Source: Atopsyche davidsoni
Taxonomy: Eukaryota > Arthropoda > Insecta > Trichoptera > Hydrobiosidae
Length of the DNA: 64,000 nt
Direction of reading: 5' to 3'
Assembly (NCBI GenBank): GCA_022113835.1
Contig: JAILWY010000007.1
Span: 1,679,001-1,743,000, forward strand
The position numbers and the translations under genes were made by a program. Shown piece after piece: positions 50,101 through 59,985 of the stretch; positions within the stretch are counted from its first letter, which is position 1; every line of letters begins with the position of its first letter. The notes beneath the pieces were generated by a model. That model ran no database searches. It was not told the origin of the DNA and saw only the letters and a list, made by a program, of their open reading frames with translations.

Positions 50101-53100
50101 CAACAGGTATGCGGGAGGGTGGGATACATTAACGGACTTAACAGCCCCTTACCTCTGAAATGGCCGATTAAATTACTTTTTCTCAGGGTTGCACGCAAAT
50201 GGACACCAGTTGAATAAAATAAACGCCAAAAGAACAAGAAAAAATTAAATACAACGAGACGGCTTATCGAAGATGATTGTCTGTTTATTATTGGATTTTT
50301 TTTATCTATGATTCAGTTGCAGGAAAAGGTTGACACGCAATGGAATGCAGTGTTATTTCAGTCAGAAAATAAAACTCCCTGTTGAGTTGGGGTGGTTTAA
50401 GCAAGTTGTCTGAACTCACCGACTCCGCACGCCCAGGATGGCCCTGACTCCGATGAACTTCACTTTCTGCTTGGACTGGCCCACGAGGAAGACCACGTCG
50501 AAGAGCGCCGCATTGTTGAGTGTGTTGGCCTCGCTGTTGAGGAACACGCGCGTGAAGTCCTTCGCCAGCTGATCGTAGTCCTCGAACTGGTCGCGCACCG
50601 AGTCCAGCAGAGGAGACGACGGCCTCATGTGGCCGATGGGTCTCCAGGATCCTGAGGACCAAAAAAAATGTTCAGGTTTGAGATAAAATAAATATTTTTT
50701 TACAAAAATCGTGGTGGAGTACAAAAGGTAGTCAAAATAATATTAAATATAAGTGGTTTTGAAGAGACGAGGTTTTCAATAGGTTGAGTGTTGTTTGCAC
50801 TTGTACAGGGTGATTTTTTTATCGTATAACATACTTTAATTTTTTTTTATCGCTGAGCTTATAGTGTATGCTTTAATTAATTTCTGAGTTAAAAATAAGA
50901 GGGGATATCCTATTATATGGGAATTGGTTTTTATAAGTGATATTGTTCCTTCTATTAGTGATTCACTTCACATCACAAAAATATGTTTTATTGTAAACGA
51001 CGTAACTTACATTTTCACCGTAATAATAAATAACGCATAGTTTGGTTTTGATTTATTAAATTTATGTGGTTGCAAATTTTTGACCGCTACTATTAATCGA
51101 CCATATCAAAAATAACTCATCTATCTATAAAATGTGCGCACGTGCAAATTTTATATGTAGCTTAGATTCACCGTGTATATTTTTTTTAGGGACAGAATAT
51201 ACTTCAAGGTTCCTACAACAATACAGGAAAAACCAACAGCAAACACAGGGAGGCATTGCCACCCGACACGCCATTACTGGGCTATTGTTACAAGTTTCTG
51301 TATATATCATTAGAGTCTCTTATCCAGCCCTTAAAAATGTTGCCTTACCCATTGAATTGTTTGAGATTAATCAATTATTAAAATAAATGTTTGCCAAACC
51401 ATTTACAATTGAGTATTTTTTATATTAAAAGCACCTAGAAGTAAAAGTAATATTATTTGTATTTCAAAATTTACATTATAACCGATGTTTTTAATTCATA
51501 ATTTACATATAATAAATGTAAATTATGTTGTACGCGTTTTTCATCAATTTTTTTCCAGTAGTGATGTGCTGAAGGTTATATTTTTTAAAATTTAAAGCTT
51601 TGGTAGTTTCAAGATGAAGTTAAATCCAAACTAAAGTACTTGAGCATACAAATATTACACGTGGCTACAATCTTGCAGTGCCAGAAGTTTAATAACTGCG
51701 CTGGGTAAAGAGGATCCCATAAACCGGGGCTCACTCGTGCAAACAAAATTTACATACAAGTCAACACTAGCGACTGCATTAAACACCACCTGAAAAACAA
51801 ACCTCCAACCCCCTGAAAATTTTAAATATAACTTACTATCAGAAACTCTGATACGCCTGCAAAATCGACAAAAAAATTGAAAATGGCTGTAAATGTACAG
51901 TGTATAATTGATTAATTAATATACGAGTAAGTAATACAAACGTGAATCTGAATTTCAGTTGCATATTAATTTTAAAATATTACATGAAGTTTTAAGTAGT
52001 AAAAGGGTGATTAAATACGTTATTTGTAACGTCGTTACCAAAAACATTGTTTCCCCTTTCCGGTCAACATCATATCCTGTAAAGGGATTATTGGTCGGCA
52101 GATCTCTTGTTGCCATTTGAGTGGCCGTTACTTTTGGGAGGCACTTAAAGCTTTGCTTATTACACGGAATTAACGATCTCTCCCAGTTTAAACAATAATT
52201 AATATTGAATTAAACATCAGGCATTAATGTCGAAGCCGAATAATGAAAACCTGAACTTTCCTGAAAAGGGAGCGGCTACAATCGAAAGAAAAGTTATATT
52301 GTTTATTGCTAATTTTATTTTTATTTTAGTTGTCAATTTGATAAACAGAAGTTTCAGTATTTATTTCATAATCATGAAATATACTTAAATTCAATACTCT
52401 AAACGATTACTGGTAAATTCTGTAAACCCTACAGAGTGTGTCTATATACTCGTAAGTATTTGCGCAAACCGGTAAAGTGTTGAATATCTCTGAAATGTTT
52501 CAGGTAATAAATGCAGTAGATGGACGTACTTGTTTCAATAATATTAAACACCTTTATTAGATAGTTAAACCTCACCTAGTCAGCCATTCTGCGTTGATAC
52601 TAGGAATTATTTTCATATAACAAAATAAGCTATTGTCATAAAGGTGCAATTTAAGGCAGTATTACTATTATAGAGTACTAAACTATACTGTTGTATATTA
52701 TGTGTTTAAGTACTTAGTTACAATGAAATGTTAGATTATTAATCGCAGATAAACTGCTAAATCAGCTATTTTATTTATAGTGTATATAAAAAAGTATTTA
52801 CATTTATATGACATTATTTTTTAAAGTGTCTGTTTTGGTTTTTTACTAGTGTGTACATAAATTTATGAACGAAACTACAAAAATATCTATATAACAGTAC
52901 AAACAAGCTAATGATTAAAAATCAATAACGTTAAAAATTGATAAAATTTAAATTATATAATGGCACGGATGGAAAAATAATTTGAAGCTTTACGCAAAAA
53001 TTACAATATTAAGAATATTAACAGAACTTTAAGTCATAAGTGCGACTTGAAGAACTACATAAAAACATTTACTTTCTTCTCCAAGTGCCTCTCTCCAGAA

Positions 53101-56100
53101 TAAAAGGAACATAAGTTTGTCCAGAGATAGTCTTACTGGTTTGGTTGACCTTCTGACTCGATTTCATCAATGATTTTATCAAAAAAGTTTTAAGAAGCAA
53201 TCACTGATGATTGATTGTGATTGCTTCTTGATTGATTGTGATTTTCTACAAGAAGGTGAGCTTTTATTTTTATTCCTGTTCAAATTTTAACGGTTGATAT
53301 TTTCAGTATTTGATAAAGTTATTTACAGCTGTGTATTGCGGCAACGCAAGTTAGATTAGAAAACTGGTATTGTATACACAATACCTTAAATTAAAAATTG
53401 ATTATATAATTTTAAAAAAAAGTAGTATGTTAAGTTTAATGACAAATAAAAAAGCTTTCATTCATTGTGTGTTTTAAATTTTTTTATTGAAAAAACCTTT
53501 TCAGAGCTCGCTTTACCCAGCGCGAATAAAGTGGTCTTGTTTTCATGAAAGATGAAGTAATTTTGATTATTTTTATCTCTTATTTCCCGAGGCCGCCATG
53601 ACAGTCTTCCCTGGCGATTGTAAGATGGCCGGCGCTATAAAAGCGCCGTTAAACGATCGCCGACCGCTGCGGCCTCATGTAAAGACATTAAAATATTAAT
53701 TGCAAATTAAATTTTAATTAGGCTAGTCGTAAGTAAAGCAGACGCTATTAAATTAATATGCCTCCACGTTTTTTCATTCAAAATATAAGTCAAAGAGCGC
53801 AATGCAAGCGACGACCACGAAAACTTCAATAAACTGCTTTATACATTAAACAATAAATTTTGATACTAAAATTGTATCACAGCAAAATATTGCTTTATTA
53901 TCTATACATGAGGTTTCAGAGTTCCTGTGCCATCATTATAATAAATATATTTTATTTTATTTTTGAGAGTTAAATTCTTAAGAAATTCAATATTTTTGAC
54001 AGAGAGTACTTGGTGGAATTCCATTTTAATATTTTTGAATAAAATACTAGAGTGATTTTCCACATTTTTATTTTTATTAGTGACCGGTTTCGCCAACCTT
54101 TCACGTTGGCATTATCAAACAGAGCGACTCTGTTTGATAATGCCAACGTGAAAGGTTGGCGAAACCGGTCACTAATAAAAATAAAAATGTGGAAAATCAC
54201 TCAAGTATTTTATTCAAAAATATTAGTTAAATTCTTTTCATTCACTTTTCCGATTTTTGTTCATTTCAATATAAACCTTGTTTTTGTATGTAATATTTTG
54301 ATTCAATTGTTGAATAAACGATTGAAATGAGAAATTATTATTTTATAATGAAATAATGCAATATTATGTGTAATTTCAATAATATAATTTTTTATAATTG
54401 AAAACAGTAAATGAGGGTCTCAGTATGCAGTTTGTATGCAAATTTGTATGGCAGCAAATATGTAAGGCATGGGTGGCCAACCTTTTTCAGCTGCCGGGCC
54501 AAATTAAGGAAATGAAATTTCCTACTGGGCTACTTCCATATATATGATATGATACGAACTACGCTCAATGGAATATTCTATTAGTGGTTTTATGTACAAT
54601 TAAAAAAAAAAATGTTTGCATGTGCTCCGCGGGCCATGGGTTGGCCACCTATGATGTAAGGGATTTTAATTTCAAAATAATCAGCTGTCTTTTCGGAGGG
54701 TGGGATCTGTCGCGCAGAAGTTCGTGCACACGAAGGGCATAGTTTGTTTGTTTGTTTGTTCGCTCTTGTCCGCAGACGTTAGCGTTAACCATTCTCAAAC
54801 GTCTCGCCCAATCCGGCCCTTGCCGGGAAACTTTTCCGATTGGAATTAGCCCCGGCCGGCCCTGGCCGGGACTTTCAATTTCTGGCGACTTTCCCGGCAA
54901 ACCCGCCGGCCAGGGTTGCCGACGCATGCTAAATATAATTAATAGATAATAAATACAAGTAATCGCTGTATAATATCATCAATAACAGCCCCGCTCTGCC
55001 CATTCTGTTGCTTGTGCATGGCTGCCATTGTAATGGAGTAGTGGACTTGCAATGATTATGGAGCGATGTGCTATGCAAGTACCTTGTCGAAATGCTACCT
55101 GAGTATCAGATCTAAACGCCAGAGCTTTGTACGGAAAGAATATATATGCTATTGGGCAGCAGCAATACGCAGACTTTTTCTTCAAATATAAAACTGCTGT
55201 ATAAAAGGACCCACTACACCATTTTCCTCTTAGAAAACTACGAACACTGTCTCAGTATGAATCAATACTCCGTGAGATGGTCGCCAACCTCCTCTGAGGA
55301 GAGGCACATGATTAAGAAGAAGTAAATGAATGATAGCTCGTTTGATATTACTGCAGTTAAGAAATTCAATATTTTTGACAGAGAGTACTTGGTGGAATTC
55401 CATTTTCCATCACGACTTTAACCAGAACTCCAACCTCAAAATTTTGCATATTAACAATAAAGGCACAAAACTCGATCGCCAAGAGATTTTAGAGATCAAT
55501 CGCACATAAAAGAAAAACACACCGGAGCACCTGCTTAATGACCAGGTTATTTTCAATAAGTCTCCACTATTATTCCCTATTGCTAAATCACATCTTTAAA
55601 AAAACATTTACTGTGCAAAAACCTATTATTTACTGATAAACACACTACAGGACAAACCCCAACACAGGATAACTGCCGCGGCGCCCCAAAGCCACTACTT
55701 TAGATAACTACCCCATTAATATAAAAAACATTTGTTCACAAAAATTTGCAATTATATAGCCTACCACCTGACAATCACTCTCTCTCTTTCCAACAACCTC
55801 TCTCTGTAACAATTGTTTACCTAATTGCTTATTATTATATAAAATCTCACTCTGTTTGATAATGCCAACGTGAAAGGTTGGCGAAAATCACTCAAGTATT
55901 TTATTCAAAAATATTACTGCGGTTGCTAATATGATTAGGCACATTAGTTCATATATAGATGATGATTTAAAGAAACTCTCAGAAAAATATCATCGTGATT
56001 CGTATCCCACACAAATCACGATGATATTTTTCTGAGAGTTTCTTTAAATCATCTTCTATATATGAACTAATGTGCCTAATCATATTAGTAAATATAATAA

Positions 56101-59100
56101 CCCTGTAATGGGTAATAAATACGCATCTTGATTGACTAATCCATACATAGATATAAATATTACTGCAGTTGTTAGATTATTAGGTTTCATGCGTGCTAAG
56201 CTGCTCGAATACTCTACACATGTTTGGAGATGTGCACATGTAATTAGCTGGTATGTCCTAATATTAATTTTTATATAAAAATAATAATACAATATATCAC
56301 TAACGCAAATTGGTAGAGTATGAAATTGTTTTCGTGTCGTCCTTGTTTGCGGTCATGGATCGGCAACTTTTGATTCGATCCTCTGGGGCCGGACAGGGGA
56401 CTCCGCCCGGATTACAGATCTTCAATCGATTTGCGAGTTGACTTATTTAGCCAGAGGACCTTTTGTGCGTCCCCCCCCTCCGGTGGGAGGCTCTTCTCTC
56501 AGTGAATAAATTGATAAAACTCCTAAGTAATTAATACTTTCGGGGTTTGACTCTGAATGGAGCGGAAGTCCTCCCCCTGGGATTGATGAAAACATGCCGT
56601 TAATTTGATAAGTACCTGGCCGCTTTGTACTCGAGTGGAGTTATGTAAGGAATGATCAGTGCTTTTGAAGGTATTTCGGGATGTGAAATTAAAATGGCTT
56701 ACGTTTGCAAAAGAGGGCACGTGAACATGTTTGGCAAATTAATTTTGATTCATATCAAACGAGACTGCTTATATAAATATATTTATAAGTGAGTGCAGGT
56801 AGCAGGCGATATTTCTAAAGAGTCCATTGAATGGTGATCAATTGTTCTATTCCTTTATTCTGCCGATTACTATGTAATTAATAATTTTTTTCAATATTCC
56901 ACTGATAAATATATAAAAATAAAATTGCTTCTATTGAATTTAATGCTAATGAATCTAAATTGAAAAATGAATACGAGACATTTCCATAAAACATGTATTT
57001 AAATTTGACGACATTCAAAGCATATTTTCATGCATTGAAATTGATAAATTACTCATTAAAAACATTTTAGCTTCTTTTAATAAACTGGGGTTTAATTAAT
57101 TCCTTTGAAAAAATAATTTCGCTTTGATATGATGTCGAGATGTAATAGAGCTCTGTGCTTGGTGGAGCATGAAATAAACTTGCACGTTTACCTCTGAGAA
57201 ATAATACTATAACCTTAAATGAGATAAATGCTATGCCATTTGAAGTAGAGGGAAACTTTTCATTACCTTTACCTTTGATGGTTTTTTAAAAATATAAATT
57301 AAAAATGTTACCGATTCTTACAAACGCCTCAAACTAGGTTTAAAACTAAAGTGGTTTTTTATCCATATCTGTTGTTGTCTTACATGGGCTCGAACCTCAC
57401 TTATGACATGTTTTCTACTAGAAGCGTTATACTATGGTATTTCTAACCTCTACGGTAGGGTTTGGGGATCTGGCCAGTCTCGGCGTGGTTGGCCAGGTTG
57501 GCCACGATGTCCTCCAGCATCTGACTCCTCGTCCTCTCCTGCATGCGAGCAAACTTCGGGGCCGAGTAGCTGGCGCGTTCTCCGTTCACTATCTTCGTCA
57601 GCAGCCATTCCCTGCGAATAAAGTGGTGATCAATGGTCAAACACGCCAAGTAGCAAAAATAAAAAAACACGTAAAGTGTCTAAAATTGTTCTTAATAAAT
57701 ATTTGGTGGTCTCAGAAGGTTAGAATATGGTTACTAGGCTCTTACCACTTTCAGTTTTTTTATTGAAAAATATTGACATTGCGTATGTATATACAAGCAG
57801 TTTTAAGATGAGCAGGTGTCTCGTTTTTAATTTTTTTTTTAAAGAGTGATTCTGATATTGTTTAGCACTCACCTAAACATGGCTCCCTTGTCGAAGACGC
57901 TCTGCTCCCATAGATAAGGCTTGTAGGCCCCCACCTCGTCTCTCGTGACCACTGATACCTCGTACCTGGTAGGACGCCTCTTGATGCGAGCCGATACACG
58001 AACTGCAATAATAACCAGGGTTTAAAATTATGAAATGCTGTCGGTCAATGCACACATGAAACGACGAGAAAAAATCAAGTTTTATATTGCATTTATGACA
58101 TTGGTAAGATTCAAATCCACACCACTGTTGCGACCCAGTGCTCTTATCTATTCTGAGAATCGAGTGCGAAAACGAGGTATTAAATTTCTTTATTATACCG
58201 ATAGTTATATATTTTGGTAGCGTAGGGATAGAGAAAAAATAAAACAATATCAAAGTTTTAAAAGATAACGTAACGTTATATAGTAAATAGATCCAACGTA
58301 ACGTCTTACAGGCTAACATATTGAGAGACCGTGAACTAGAAGTATAAGCTGGGACCGCTAAGTTTTTATAAGTAAAAGCTAACTTGCGCCAAAGATTTCG
58401 TAGCTTGACTACGGAAGTAGAATAAGTCTAAGTATATATAATAATATATATTAATATAAAAACTCTAAGTTCTCAAAGAAAAAAGCTAACTGCAAAATGA
58501 TTCCCAGCCGAAAACGGTTAAACTAAAATGTGCCATTTAGATTAATAGTGAGCCTTCATACTCTTCTCATTTCGTTGCTTTTGAATGGAAGGCATTCTGT
58601 GCCTTTAGCATGTGTAAAGGATCGGTAATGGAGTAGTGAACATGGAATGATTGTGGAGAGATATGCTTTTCGAGGTGAAAGGGCTCATGTTATGGTTTCT
58701 GCAGGAGTATCAAATCTAAACGCCAGAACTTTGTAGAGAAAAGATTATATAATAATGCTATTAGGCAGCAGCAATACGCAGACTTTTTTTTCTAATATAA
58801 AACTGCAGTATAAAAGGACCCACTACACTATTTTCGTCTTAGAAAACCACGAACACTGGCTCAGGATGAGTATATGCTCAGTGTTATGGTCGCCAGCTTT
58901 CTTTAAGGAGAGGCACTTGTGATTGTGATTGTGATTAAATATATATATTTTTTATATTTGCTACATTAAAACGTAATAAGCTGAAAGCTTGCCCGAAAGA
59001 GTCCGTTTTAAAGTAGCCGTCGAGCGTGAGGGCTAGTAAATCGTCGAATAGAGAAATACGAGCGGACGAGTTCCTAAACAGATGATAGTATTCTTCGTAA

Positions 59101-59907
59101 TTGAAATTGATGGACCTTCCCGGGCCCATTCTTTATGGAGGAGGCTGCGAGGGTCGAGGGTGATAATTACCCCGCAGACAATGGCGTCGACTAAATATCC
59201 GACTTCGCGAGGACCCGAGCTTTTGGAGAAATTTCAATTATGTTTTTCGGAAATATGTTTCTCGAAAACCCTTCAGTAAATTGTTTGAATGATCCCTTTA
59301 CAAATCTGAAAGCGCGGAGTATTTATTTTGATACCTACGCATACTAGGGGTTTTATAATATATTTTACGTATCCAACTATTTGGATTCAGTCTAGTATTT
59401 GATCTAATATTATATAATGTAACACATACACAGTGTATACATATATATATTAGTAGTGTGCATTAATTTTAAGGATTGTCTAAAAGATGCATTACTAGTA
59501 TTGAATCGCACCAGGCTATACTTTATTTAACTTCATTGTGAAGCGTCATTTTTATTTTTTAGTATATGGCTCTGTGAAGTTTACGGTGAACAATGCTCAG
59601 CCACATGTTGTTAAACCGGTTAAAACATATTTGGAAAACAGTGGATGCGAAGTTCTACCTCACCCGCCTTTTAGCCCAGACCTTGCCCCTTCCGACTACC
59701 ACTTGTTTCGATCGATACAGAATGCCTTTTCTGGAATACGCTTCACTTCTGATCAGGGTATCAAAAATTGATTCTTTCTTGGCTTCAAAAGGCGAACAGT
59801 TCTTTTGGGATGGAATCCATAATTTGCCCAAAAGATGGGAAAAAGTAGTAGACAATACTTTGAATAGAATATATTGTACCATTTTATTATAATAAAGCTC
59901 CAATTTC

Positions 59908-59985
<78 letters not shown>

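Larger units (their letters stand above)
25355..50419 (-). other. gprs: 25-kb intron inside the BTB domain
   Basis: GT-AG intron of 25,065 bp that splits the BTB coding region. It holds a mariner, LINE relics, an hAT MITE, a Helitron copy, palindromes with hammerhead-like motifs, SINEs and a piggyBac-like block, all listed separately. Stretches where I see nothing nameable include 25450-26600, 31800-35200, 36600-38300, 39500-40800, 41400-42300, 42500-43850 and 44500-47700. Several short GC-richer patches there (for example 35580-35850, 40480-40560, 43520-43600) have no coding sense. Confidence 0.8.
50652..57447 (-). other. gprs: Intron between RapGAP and BTB exons
   Basis: GT-AG intron of 6,796 bp. 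Contains the 197-bp palindrome, an hAT MITE, a LINE-tailed repeat, a Penelope-like remnant and a snap-back SINE. Nothing nameable in 50750-53580 or 56300-57440. A GC-rich patch at 53590-53690 includes AAGATGGCCGGC and CCGCCATGACAG, which resemble YY1/PHO sites, but this is weak. Confidence 0.8.

Noticed and set aside
54670..54930. GC-rich block with CCGGCCGGCCCTGGCCGGG-like palindromic pieces
   Set aside because: Short self-complementary words are expected in such composition; no repeat copies or coding sense were found in the window.
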